The position numbers were made by a program, and so were the translations under genes. This document shows, piece after piece, positions 32,588 through 44,198 of a DNA stretch of 64,000 nucleotides. This stretch comes from Laburnicola sp. R22_1 (taxonomy: Eukaryota; Ascomycota; Dothideomycetes; Pleosporales; Didymosphaeriaceae). The notes below the pieces were generated by a model. That model was not told the origin of the DNA. It ran no database searches and saw only the letters and a program-made list of their open reading frames with translations. The stretch covers positions 372,001 through 436,000 of the forward strand of contig JACONQ010000006.1 in assembly GCA_014281115.1 (NCBI GenBank), given 5' to 3'. Each line of letters starts with the position of its first letter. The first letter of the stretch is position 1.

Positions 32588-33724
32588 GTGTATATATATA
32601 ATATTACACCACATAGTAATTTAAATTTTATAAGCCCAAATGAAAAACTTTATAAAAAGAAACCTAACTATAATAATATTAAAATCTGGGACTCACTAAG
32701 TTACTACTTAGTTAAACAACAATTAACTAAACTAGAACCTAAAGCCAAAATAGGTATACTAGTAGGTTATGATAACTATAATTATAAAATATTAGATCTA
32801 AAAGAAAATAAACTAGTGTATACTAGAGATGCTAAAATTCTTGAAAATTACTTTTATAACTTTAATAACGACTCTAATAAAGAAGTTAATATACTATTTA
32901 ATAGTAATAATAATGTATACCTAGGCAATAACCTAAATAATAATAACAATAACAATACTATAGAACAATCTATAGATTCTGAAATTCTAGATTTAAATAA
33001 TAACGAGAATAATAACGAGAATAATAACGAGAATAATAACGAGAATAATAACGAGAATAGTAACGAGAATAATAACGAGAATAATAACGAGAATAATAAC
33101 GAGAATAATAACGAGAATAATAACGAGAATAATAACGAGAATAATAACGAGAATAATAACGAGAATAATAACGAGAATAATAACGAGAATAATAACGAGA
33201 ATAATAACGAGAATAATATAAGCTCTCGCGAATCAAGTCCAGATATATTACTTGATAATACTACTATTAATAATAATAATAAAAGAATCATTTCTAATAC
33301 CTATAATACAAGGCAAAACTTTAAAAGAATAACTTTAGAAAACTCAGATGAGTTAATAGATGAACTAGCCTTATTAATAACTGAAAATAATGAACCAACT
33401 AGCTACAAAGAAGCTATAAATAGTAAAGATAAAGATAATTGGCTAAAAGCTATGGAACTAGAAATTAGTCAACTAAATAATCAAAATACTTGGAAAATAG
33501 TAGATTTACCTAACAATAGAAAACCTTTAAAAGGTCGTTGGGTTTTTAAAATTAAAACAGATAAAAATAATAATCTATTAAAATATAAAGCCCGATGGGT
33601 AGTAAAAGGTTATAGTCAAATTTATGGCTTAGATTATCTAGAAACCTTTGCTAATACAACAAGAATTGAAATTATAAGGCTATTACTATTTTTTGCCTAT
33701 TTTTTAGATCTTAAAATACATTAA
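32588..33724 (+). pseudogene. Copia integrase tail, Asn/Glu linker and RT N-terminus, right copy
   Basis: 378 codons identical in translation to 3132-4268. It contains the integrase C-terminal region, the 12-bp coding repeat at 32998-33216, and the RT N-terminal blocks GRWVFKIKTD and KARWVVKGYSQIYG. It ends LDLKIH at a TAA where Gln is expected; the frame then resumes as LDIKNAF. Confidence 0.85.
32998..33216. repeat. 12-bp coding microsatellite, right Copia
   Basis: About 18 units of AATAATAACGAG with one AGT variant, matching 3640-3858 in number and variant position. Confidence 0.8.
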
Positions 33725-34360
33725 TTAGATATTAAAAACGCCTTTTACATGCCCCTATAGATTCTGAAATCTATATAGAACAACCTATTGGTTTTAATAA
33801 ATTTAGACATAAAGTCTGTAAATTAAATAAATCTTTATATGGCCTAAAACAAGCTCCTAGAGCTTAGTATCTATACCTAAAAGATAAATTACAACAACTA
33901 GGTTTTTATCCTATCTTTGCTGAACAAGGAATCTTTACTAATAAAACAACTAATTTAAAAGAAAAATCTTCCTAATTGTCTATATAGACGATATACTAGT
34001 AATTAGTAAAAGTCTAGAAACTATTACTATATTAAAAACTAAATTAAATACATTACTAGAAGTTAGTGACCTAGGGGAAGCTAGCTACTTTCTAGGTATG
34101 GAAATTATTAGAAATAGAAAAGAAAAAACACTTTATTTAAAACAAACTAAATATGTTAATAATATGCTTAAAAATATAATAAACTAAATCTAAACCCAAT
34201 TGATTCGCCTAGCGATCCAGGAATTAAACTAAATAAAAATACTGAACAAGCTTCTTTAGAAGAAATTAATTTATATCAACAATATATAGGTAGTTTAATC
34301 TATCTAACAACTCATACAAGACCAGATATAGCATTTAGTGTATATAATTGCGCTAGACAT
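33725..34360 (+). pseudogene. Copia RT catalytic part, right copy (frameshifted)
   Basis: Contains LIVYIDDILVISKS with intact YIDD, SDLGEASYFLGMEI and RPDIAFSVYNCARHMSN. Two homopolymers (T run near 33742; A run near 33961) are one base short relative to the left copy and break the frame, in addition to RIP stops. Confidence 0.75.
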
Positions 34361-34813
34361 ATGTCAAATCCTAATAAACAACACTACACTGCTGTTAATA
34401 GAATATTTAAATATTTAAATAAAACAACAAACTTAGGCCTATACTTTAATAATAATAATAATAATAATAATAATCCTAACTTAATTGGATATACAGACGC
34501 TGACTGGGGCGGCGACCTAATGACTAGAAAAAGTACTACTGGTTTTATATTTACCTTTAATAGAACACCTATTAGTTGGGCTAGTAAACTACAAAAATCG
34601 ACTGCTTTATCAACATGTGAAGCTGAGTATATGGCTCTAAAAGAAGCTATAAAAGAATACACCTATTTAATAAATACCTATAAACAATTAGAAACTAATA
34701 AACTATTAAGTATAAAAACTCCTAATTTCTTTATATTCTCTAATAATAAACCTGCTATTAATTTAGCATTTACTCCTGAACATTATAGTAAAACTAAACA
34801 TATTAATATATAA
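34361..34813 (+). pseudogene. Copia RNase H fragment, right copy
   Basis: 150 codons matching 2041-2493: GYTDADWGGD, STCEAEYMALKEA and terminal KHINI before a stop. Beyond 34830 the two copies begin to differ by C-to-T changes. Confidence 0.85.
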
Positions 34814-35025
34814 TATCACTACGTAAGAGAAAAATACAAGAAAAATAATAAATCTAGACTATATACCTACAAAAGAACAACTAGCAGATATATTAACAAA
34901 AGCCCTTAATAATAATACCTATAACTATATATTTCAAAATCTTAATATAAAATAAAAGAGTTAAAACTATAGTAGTAATAAGCAAAATATCCTAAATAAA
35001 GCATATATTGCTTACGGGGACGTGT

Positions 35026-35920
35026 TAAAACTATATTAGTAAGCAAAATAAATAATAAAATAACATGTTAGAATTTCGCTGTTATAATAAAAGATAAATA
35101 GATAAATAACTATAAGCTACCTAAAAATAAACTAAAATAGTCGTTCCGACAATAAGTTGCAATTAAAGCCAAAGTCAACTTTAAGTAACGCACAAAAAGT
35201 TTACTAAAAGATAATTGTAAGAAATCCAATATTATATGTATTAATTTACTTAAAACTAAAACCAAAATATAATATAAAACTAACATAATAAATATTATAA
35301 AATACGCTATCGTAATATAAATAAGCTCGTAATTAATTTTTCTAAATCAATAACTTTTGACAAACTTGTCGCAATTAAGCGCTTTAACAATTTTGAGCAA
35401 TTGCTAAAAAGAATATACTAAACAAGGCAATATTATATATATTAAATTACTTATTACTAAAAACAAAATATAACATATAAAAGACTTGTTTTATAATATA
35501 AAATACATTAGCGTATAATAAACTAAGGAGTAATAAATTATGCTAAAATAAGGCGTTTATTGTTAACGTTACAACTAAGCAATAGTAAAACAAAGTTTGC
35601 AATAGCTCGCATATAAAACACTAGTTTGCATATAAAACACTAGTTTGCATATAATAGCTTGCATATAAAACACTAGTCTGCATATAAAACAATAGCTCGC
35701 ATATAAAACACTATTGCATATAAAACACTAGTTCAAACATTAGTTTAAAACACTAGCACGCATAAAAGTTAAAGGCATAATTAAACTATACAAAACTAAG
35801 TGTTCGTTAGTCTAAATTATTTTGTATATAGATTGCTAGGTAGCCAGTTTATTAAACTAAATCAACCAGTTTAACAATACCAACTCGATCACCTTCTTAT
35901 CTATTTATCCACTTTTCACA
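35026..35920 (+). repeat. 3' LTR of right Copia
   Basis: 895 bp, TGTTAAAAC to CACTTTTCACA. It has a shorter, more GC-rich minisatellite (35605-35740; units of TTTGCATATAAAACACTAG) than any other LTR here, so it looks the least RIP-mutated of the LTR copies. Confidence 0.8.
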
Positions 35921-36179
35921 TAGTTTTATATTATATTTTGGTTTTAGTTTTAAGTAATTTAATACATATAATATTGGATTTCTTACAATTATCTTTTAGT
36001 AAACTTTTTGTGCGTTACTTAAAGTTGACTTTGGCTTTAATTGCAACTTATTGTCGGAACGACTATTTTAGTTTATTTTTAGGTAGCTTATAGTTATTTA
36101 TCTATTTATCTTTTATTATAACAGCGAAATTCTAACATGTTATTTTATTATTTATTTTGCTTACTAATATAGTTTTAAC
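35921..36179 (-). repeat. Truncated inverted LTR piece
   Basis: This is the first ~260 bp of the same LTR in inverted orientation, ending GTTTTAACA at 36179. With the preceding 3' LTR it forms a tail-to-tail palindrome. It directly abuts the DUF3723-like relic and probably marks a rearrangement or a nested insertion whose other half is gone. Confidence 0.7.
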
Positions 36180-36189
36180 ATTAATCCCC

Positions 36190-39100
36190 TATAGGCAACT
36201 TCGCGTATTTAGGTTAGATAGTCTTTATTAAAAATTTACTTTGCTAATAGTTATAGGCACTTATTAAATTGGCCTATAGGCGCGCGAATACTAGAATACT
36301 TATCCTACACCTAATAAGAGCTGCACTTCTTCTAGGCAAATATTTGCTATAATATACAATATTAAAGTTACTTTAGCGAGTCTTTTAGACTAACCTATAT
36401 ACTATGGGATTTGCCTAAGCTTAGAACCTACAATATTAGCTTTTAACACCTAAAGTATCTTTAGGAGTTTTTGTACTATCTTTTCTTAGACTATTTAACT
36501 TTTTAACACACACTCTAAAATCTTTGCATTTAGGCTATAAGGTTAGAGCAACTTATAATAATAATTAACTATGTTTAATCTTAAAGGTCGTCTTCCTAGG
36601 AGTGCTACCTCTCGAATCTCCGCTAACTTACTCTGAATGGTTAGGACCTAGAGACGCTTCTTCCGCTTCTAATTGGGTTGATCCCTTTTTAATCTATTAC
36701 TTATCTTATACTATAGAACTGCCTACATTTAGATACTTTTCTAGATACTCTTGCTAAGATATTTTTATTAGTTTCTTATCTTATTAATTTATACTATTTC
36801 GTAACTTCTTTTAGCCATATTAAATCATGCAATATTAATATATGTCTAGGATAACTCTTTAAAATCTATAACTTTGACTTACTATACTTAGTTTAAAGTT
36901 ACGCTAGGGCTAAACCAGAGACAATCTTTGCAGTAATGCTACTATTTAGAAAAAGTATTCGCTTGCTTTTACTATATTATAGAAGTCATCTTTACGCTGC
37001 TAAAGATAAGGTCGATTACCTATTAGGTAGTCTAAGTAAGGTGTTTTATTATTATTAAAATTTTAAGCAGGTTAGTCTATAAGTTAATAAATACTATCTT
37101 CTTTCCCAAATTTAGAACAAACTCTTAGTTGCAGAGCATATTAACTTCTAGGTAAGTATTAAGGGTTCTAGGTTTTAAGTGCTAATATTATATAGAATAA
37201 ACTTTAGTGTATGTCTAATCTATTTATACTATATCTTTGGCAGTACTATATATACTAGCACGCACAACTAAGAAGTAAAAAGAAAATTATATAGGAGCTT
37301 TAGTGCTTTACTACTAGTTTGTTTGCATTTCTTTATAATAGAGGATACTGTGTAAATCTCTAATATATTGTGATTAAAATGCGTTAATCACTAGTTATAG
37401 GACGTTACTATAATAGGATCCCACTACATTGTTTCTTAAAGGCAAAATAGCGAAGATATCTTAGCAAAGAAACTATAGTATTAGTGCCTTTGTTATTAAG
37501 TACTTTGTAAAAAGAGGAGCCTGCTATTACTATCTTGCACTATGACTCTGGATGCGAATAGGATGGCGGTAGGCTAGAATAGTTCTATTCTTAGTATTAT
37601 TATTACTTAAGGTAGCATTATAGTAACGTTAGTCTATTCTATATTTATTTCTATTATATTTTAGTATATAGTATATATAATAACCTAGTATATATTATCT
37701 ACTAGCTAGAATATTTAGCTGTAAAGTACTAATTGTAAAACATTTTCGATAAGAAGATTCTTATAATATATTTATAGATACTTTTAGCTATATAGGTTTA
37801 TTTTACGTAATTAAATTTATAAAGTATTATATAGTTACTTACCCATAAATAATAATATGGAACTAATACTACAATAATATATTTAAATAGATTTTAGATG
37901 CTTTTAAAAAGCTATAATATTCTTAGTAGCTAGACTAACTAATCTTAACCGCTTATAGGCATTACAACTATTATTCTTACTATAACTTGCAACCTCTGTA
38001 GTTAAAAAGGCTTTCGTCTCTCTAGCTGTTAATTTTTAGATTGCCTATTTAACTATTTGTTTAGTATTTATATAAGTAAAACTATTAGTACTATCTACTA
38101 CTAATAGTGGTATAAACTCTATAGTAGTATTATGGGACTGTCTTTTTATATTATTATATCTAGTTTCTCTATTGCAAAACTATTAGATGTGTTATCTTTA
38201 ATTATAATATCTTCTTTATTTCTATTCTTATTAAATTTATATGGAGAGATTAAATTAGGTCGGTTCCTTTCTATAGTGTTTAATAACTCTATATTAAGGG
38301 TTTCTCTTAGTAGGAGATTGCTAAAGAAAGCCATTAATATTAGGACTAAATTACTAAATAGAGTTAGGAAATCCTCTTACTCTTAGGCTGCGAGAGTATT
38401 CTATATATAACTAAGAAACAGATTGTGATAGTAATTTAAGTTTTTTAATTTTATTTTAGATACACTTGTTATAGTTAGAGGAATAAAATCTGTTCGGGCT
38501 GTAAATATAGTCTGCCTTGCCTGTTTTATTTAAACTTCTTAGTTAAATAACTCTGCTAAAATATTAAATTAGTTAGTAGGACGCTTATATAGTATGTAAT
38601 ATCGAATGTTATATACGTTAGAGTTAAATTATTGTAGCTTAAGGATAGTTATATTCTTAAAGCCTAAGTTGTACACTACGCTCGCTAATTAAATTATCTA
38701 ACCTAGCTAATTTAAGTATTACTCTTTGGGGTTCCTATCTTTACTATAACATATAGAAGCCAAAAACAGCTGTATATAAGCCTATCCCATTACTTATTAT
38801 GCCGTATCTGTCTTCCTATACTCTTGCATATTACTATATTAGATTATATATTTGCGTAGTTCGCTATAATATTCTATATAGTATGTTTTAATTACACTTT
38901 GTATAGTAGAGAACGCCTTATAGTGTAAAAGAAGCTATTATAACGCAAGTATTATAGAACCTAACCTCTTAGTATGCTTAAAGAATGTGGTAAAACTTAG
39001 TATAAAAGTAGGCAGCGTAAGCAGTTTGTTAAGCGACTTTTTTCTCTCTGTACTTAAAGCTTGCTTTAGGACTTAATTAGTACTAAATAGGTATCTGGCC

Positions 39101-40050
39101 CTCTTTAAAAATTCTAAGCTCTATTTAGACGCGAGACCTTCTACCTTTTACAGTGTAATAAGATTACACTAGTGGCTATTTCTATAAGTAAGAATTTGCC
39201 ATGTCTAAAGTATAGTTGTTAGATAAGTTTTAATTTCCTATTTTTGTTAACAAAGTACTTTTAAGCTAGTATAGTAAGGCTTTAATACTTTATAGCATCT
39301 CTAACTAAGTATAAATAAAAAGGAACCCAATTAGAAGTTTACCTAAAGCGCACGAAATGGCTCTAGGTTGTCTAAAATAGATCTAATTTTAGAAGTATGT
39401 AAAATTTAATTTACGTTGCGTTGTTTTGATTTGCTTAGCCTATTTAACTATGCGACAGCCTGGTTGTTTATTTCTTCTTATTAATAGCGTTGTACTCGGA
39501 GATATATTTTGCCATTATATAGAGTAGAATAACCTTTGTAAAACTAATAGAAATATAGCACTACGCTGTAGGTTATTCCTACACGTTAACTTTGTAAGCA
39601 ACTTAAACTCTCTAGACTAGATTTAAATCTACTATTACTAAACATATCCACAGGCCAAAATTAGAAGAGGTTGCTACTTTTCTATCTTATATTCTATAGT
39701 CTAAATCTGCCATACAAATAAGATATTACTAATAATAATAGTAGTAGGAGTTTAGAAAGTAAAGTAATATAATAAAGATTCTTAGGTATATATTTAGAGG
39801 CCCCTAGAATTTTATCTAATATAGAGAGAGAAATTAATGTAGGCAAATAATGCTTAAAATCCGATATATAATATTCCGTATAGTTGTCTAGAAACTTCTC
39901 GAGCTTAGCGTAGATTAAATTTATTAACGGCACTAACGCGGTCCCTAAGTAATATTAATTAACTTTTAGGTCTATTGCTTCTAAGTAGTCTGCGCAGAGC
40001 CTATATAATCTAAGTAAGCTAGAACGCGTGTACCTAAATAAAAAAAGGGC
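36190..40050 (-). pseudogene. DUF3723 / ParB-like protein relic
   Basis: Reading minus through RIP stops gives a long protein. N-terminal: LPTLISLSILDKILGASKYI, YLYGRFRL (family CLHGRHRL, the ParB-like loop), then FWPVDMFSN. Middle: NGKIYLRVQRYQQEEINNQA (family DGEIYRxIRxY), LEPFRALQVNFQLGSFLFIL, TLQKVEGLAS, SFTTFFKHTKRLGSII (family SFxTFFEDTKYLE) and ASVVYNLGFKN. The order fits fungal DUF3723 proteins, which are typical Starship cargo. The C-terminal ~1.5 kb also reads as protein (NVVGSYYSNVL; TYLEVNMLCN). Q-to-stop positions above were read as Gln. The gene is head to head with the patatin relic. It is dead, and the family call is from memory of motifs. Confidence 0.65.
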
Positions 40051-42408
40051 TAACTACACTAAATTTAGGCTCTACCTATATTTGTAACTATATAAGACGA
40101 GATAGAACATTAAATATATTAGCTATGGCTTCCCTAAATAATAGTAGTTTACTTTATACTTTTTATAATAACAAAGATAATTTTCTTATACTAGGTAAAG
40201 GCCTAGGAAGAGTAGTTAGTTAACTTAGCAGCCTGTTAACCCAATACCCTGGCATAGTATTGCTTGTTAACTGGGGAAACTAGAATATTCTAAAATATAC
40301 CTCTAATATTACTAATTAAATATCTAGAGCTGTAGTAGATATTAGTTTAGTAAAATTAACGGTTAATAATAAGAGCCCGCTACTCTTAGCTATAGTAGAT
40401 TTGAATATAGTATACAGTAGATTTAATTCTTAAAATAAACGTTATAGTTGCAAGTATCACTAAGTGTTGTGGTTAAGTAAAGCTTTAGACTTAAAAACTA
40501 CTTAACTAGTTAATACTCTATTTAGTTATCTTATTCTTAAATTTACTAATATACTATACCTATTCTTAGATAACTTTAGATCTTCTACTAAAGCGCACGA
40601 TGTTCTTACTTATTAGTTAAATATTACTTCGCAATCCGCAATATTCTAGAGACTATAGATTATTTTAGTTAGTGGCCACTAGCTTAATATGGCTAGTTGG
40701 AGCCAGCTGTCTGGGTTTAAAGATGTAAAATAGTTATAAGCTCTTAGTTTAAATTATAGCACTAAATATTGCGCTATAAACCACTATCTTTATAGTATAA
40801 AAACACTAAAGATAGTATAGTATGCTGTTTATAGTAAATTATATAAGAGATTTCTTTAAAGCTACCTTGCGCCATATTATAAAATATTTATATAACTTTA
40901 ATTTTGTCTTAGCGACGCGTATTAACAATAGGGTTAACTATATATTAGGTTTAAATTTGCGATTGTTCCTTAAACTATATACGCAGAATTTAATAAGCTA
41001 ATAGTTTGCATTTTAATATATTGCCTTTGTGTTAGTAATAAATAGCTGTCCTCCTAATATATATTATAGGTTAATTTCTCTAGCTATAGCGTAACTAACA
41101 AATAACAAAATTTCCCCCTAACTTAGTGTTTAATACTCTCTACTATCTATGCTTATTTAAAGCTTTTGCGTAGTAGAGTGTTCTGCTAGTTAAAGTATCT
41201 AAGCTTTTAAAAGCAAAATATACTAAAATCTATAGCTTTGTAGGACCCACTATGGCGGTATAGTAGTATAAGGAAGTAATTAACTTATTTAAAGTGGATT
41301 GGGCTGGGTTTAAGACGAACTAAGTATGCCTAGTCTGTTTGAGGCGGAAGCCAGAGTATGCATTTTAATATAATTACGCTTTTTGCAATATTTACGTATA
41401 TATATTTAGAGCTTAGGTAGAAAATAGAGAGTATAGCTATTAGTTATTAATATGTATAATCTGTTAAACACGTTGTAAACTAACTATACAGCTTAAATCT
41501 CTAACTATTAAGTCTAGGCTATTAGTTCTAGACAGAGGTGGCATTTCAGGCATATTTAGTATTCTAGCCATTACCGCTTTTGACTCTGTTTAAAAGCTTC
41601 CATACCTAATCTATAATAATTTCGACCTTGCACTAGGCAGAAGCTCTAGAGGCCTAATTGCTCTAATAATATTTGTTTACTAGATAATATTAGAATGCCT
41701 TAAACTGTTTAAGACCTTTGCGACCTAAGTCTTTTCTAAGAGGAATAAATATTTTCTGACTAATATGTATAGCTTTATTTTATCTCTTATAACTAATAGT
41801 AGGTATAGTATAAGCTAAATAGAATTCTATATAAAGAAAGCATACGGACTCTAAACCCTGTTTTTTAGTGGTCTTAGACACCCTTTAGGGGTTTTAAGCA
41901 CTAAATTTACTATTATAACTATAAGTGTTTTTACCTCTAGATTATATATTCTATTAAGCTATAATAGACAAATGAAAAAATATAGTATGTTTTACCTAAT
42001 TATAAATTTAATAGAAGTATCTAATATATAAAGGTTATAAATACCATTATCCTCTATATGGGAATTATAAGGTCCTAGTGTGCAATGCGTATAATATTCT
42101 CCTATAATTATAGAGCTTAGATTTCTAATTCCTCCGCAGTGCAAGAGCTACGTTGGCTGCTCCCTTTTACTTCCCCGCTAAATTTGTTCCTAGGCCTGGC
42201 TATCTATAAGATGGGGGCGTAGGAAAGCATAATAATCCTATTAATCCTACTAAGTAGGAGTTAAAAGCCATTTAGAATACAGATTTAGACTTTGTTATAT
42301 CTATTAGTATAGGTTATGCTAATACTCCCTAATAGTTTCCTATAACACTAAACTAACTGCAATTTTGGGACTAGTTTCTTATTAGATTATTCTGACTTTT
42401 TAGCGCTA

Positions 42409-44198
42409 AGCTAGCGTACAAGGATCCTGATCACCCGGTGTTTCTGATCACTCTACCAAAACGCGACACCTGCACAAAACGCGCGATATCTCAGCAACGC
42501 TGCTTATAATTGCCATTGACTACACATAGATTCAAGCGCTGCAGCTGCTGTAGCTATAGCAGCTGTTTCTGAGGTGCTTGATATAGTAGATCTACGTGGT
42601 TGGACTGCTGAAGCCTCAGCTGCGCGCATAGCCTCCCTAATACTCTCTACCTCTGCAAAGCGTTGATTTGGGTCTACTCGAACGCGCTTACGCTGACACT
42701 GAGAGGTAGATATCTCTAGCTGCTGCTCAAGGCGTCTTTTCTCTGCTTCTAGGCCTGCAGCTCTAGTATTTGCAGCTGCTAGAGCCTTACCTGCTTTCTG
42801 TAGGAGCAGCCGGGTCGTACGACCTAGATTCTCAACGCTCTGGACGCTGCGCTGCGCTATATAGAGATCGTGAGGGCCCTGGGGAGTCGAGAGGAAGCTC
42901 TGGAGCTGCTGCTGAGGCTGCTGCTGACGTGTAGGCGTAGTAGGCCTCTGAGAGACCTGCGACGAGCTGAGCACGTGATTGATGTTGAATGGGCAGATAC
43001 CAGATGCCTGCCAGCCAGCTCGAATCACACGCTCTGTGAAGCCTTCCTCCCTAGCTTGATGATAGCAGGTGATAAAGCGCTCCTTCTTGACAGGCGCAGC
43101 GTCGTCGAGTGATGCGAGCTCCTGGATCTGACGTCTGTAACTAGACTTGATTACAGAGAAAGGAGCAAGATCTAGAGGCTGTAGGACGTGTGAGGAGTGC
43201 GCAGGTAGGTATAAGAGCTCGATTCGATGCTGCTTGCAGAGCCAAAGGAAGTCTATATCAATATGGCTGCCGTGACCGTCGAGGATAAGAAGGCGGTACT
43301 GGCCATCACCTATAGCCGTCTCAGGTATGAATATACGCTGTAGCCACTCAACACCTATCGCTTTCGACGTCCATCCGTTCTCAGAGGTTGTATAGAGCCA
43401 GCTAGGCACGGATTTAGCTGGGAACCAGGTAGTCTGTAGGCTCTGGCCTTTGAAGATAACTGCGCAGCGTAGTTTCTGCCCTGTCGCCGATACGCACTCA
43501 ATTATAGAGACCCACTCGCGATTCTCTGGAGACCGAATGTAAGCCTTCTTTTTCTGACTACTAGAGAGTACTCTAGTGTTTGTACATACTCCTAGAGCAA
43601 CGCCAGTCTCATCCATATTGTATGTATTCTCCGCCTGTATGTTGAGCCGCTGTCGAGTCTGCTTATAGCGCTCTAGGAACGCGCGCAACTGCTCTGGAGT
43701 CGCTGCATCAGCTCTCTGAGCCTCTAGCTTTCTGCCGACTACAGAGGCGATACGTGGCTGGCGCTTGATAAAGTGGTATAGCCAGTGCTTGCCAACAGGA
43801 CGATCGTCGCCGTTCATACGTAGGATTCGATTGGCCATTTCTCGCGCGCGAGCGTGTGAGGGAGGGCAGGCGCGCGCGTCTTCTTCAAGGATCCATTCTA
43901 CTAGAAAGTCCTCCTGTCGAGGAGTTAATCGCTGCTGGTGCTGGTGACTGAGCGAGCTCGTTGTTACGCCACGGAGTCGCATCGATAGCGTAGACTGGGA
44001 GATGCCGTACGCCTTTGCAGCTGCACGCTGACTTGTATAAAGACCTGCAGCGAAATCGCGAATAGCGGATTGTATAGCATGCTCGCGGGCGTCCATATCG
44101 ATGAGCGTTGTAGAGAGATATCGCGTGTTTTGTTCAGGTGTCGCGTTTTGATGGGGTGATCAGAAACACCGGGTGATCAGGATCCTTGTACGCTAGCT
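42409..44198 (-). mobile_element. Intact, un-RIPped pogo-like DNA transposon
   Basis: Terminal inverted repeats start AGCTAGCGTACAAGGATCCT and extend through GATCACCCGGTGTTTCTGAT. The right end is the exact complement, and TA flanks both ends (42407-42408 and 44199-44200). The 1.79-kb element is GC-balanced inside strongly AT-rich DNA and carries one uninterrupted transposase. It split a patatin-like gene that was already decayed or decayed around it. It is the best candidate for a recently mobile element here. Confidence 0.93.
42504..44096 (-). CDS. pogo-like DDE transposase, complete (530 residues)
   Basis: This is the enzyme that cuts and pastes the surrounding element through its inverted repeats. 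Residues about 8-45 are a psq-type HTH (FAAGLYTSQRAAAKAYGISQ), 52-115 a CENP-B/Tc5-type HTH (RLTPRQEDFLVEWILEEDAR; HWLYHFIKRQP), and 155-350 the DDE_1 core. The catalytic Asp are D162 (YNMDETGVAL), D273 (LLILDGHGSH) and D309 (LQPLDLAPF), a DD35D spacing. The C-terminal 150 residues are Gln/Ala-rich with a likely coiled coil (AANTRAAGLEAEKRRLEQQL). The start at 44096 lies about 100 bp inside the right repeat, and the stop at 42504 about 95 bp inside the left. No zinc knuckle is present, so it is a different subfamily from the elements at 8.5 and 27 kb. Confidence 0.93.
   Translation of the reverse strand: MDAREHAIQSAIRDFAAGLYTSQRAAAKAYGISQSTLSMRLRGVTTSSLSHQHQQRLTPRQEDFLVEWILEEDARACPPSHARAREMANRILRMNGDDRPVGKHWLYHFIKRQPRIASVVGRKLEAQRADAATPEQLRAFLERYKQTRQRLNIQAENTYNMDETGVALGVCTNTRVLSSSQKKKAYIRSPENREWVSIIECVSATGQKLRCAVIFKGQSLQTTWFPAKSVPSWLYTTSENGWTSKAIGVEWLQRIFIPETAIGDGQYRLLILDGHGSHIDIDFLWLCKQHRIELLYLPAHSSHVLQPLDLAPFSVIKSSYRRQIQELASLDDAAPVKKERFITCYHQAREEGFTERVIRAGWQASGICPFNINHVLSSSQVSQRPTTPTRQQQPQQQLQSFLSTPQGPHDLYIAQRSVQSVENLGRTTRLLLQKAGKALAAANTRAAGLEAEKRRLEQQLEISTSQCQRKRVRVDPNQRFAEVESIREAMRAAEASAVQPRRSTISSTSETAAIATAAAALESMCSQWQL

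Larger units (their letters stand above)
24604..35920 (+). mobile_element. Copia LTR retrotransposon, right copy (nested, RIP-mutated)
   Basis: Plus-strand order: 5' LTR (24604-29262, split by two DNA transposons), primer-binding site, leader, inverted solo LTR, gag-protease, integrase, RT, RNase H, 3' LTR (35026-35920). Apart from the DNA transposons in the 5' LTRs it has the same architecture as the left copy, including the nested solo LTR. The interior is essentially identical to the left copy with only one-base homopolymer differences noticed. The LTRs are clearly different. No matching target duplication was seen (ATAAC left, TAGTT right). Confidence 0.85.

Noticed and set aside
38132..38386. 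84-codon plus-strand frame in the DUF3723-like region
   Set aside because: The minus strand carries a long homologous reading across the same bases; the plus frame is a shadow.
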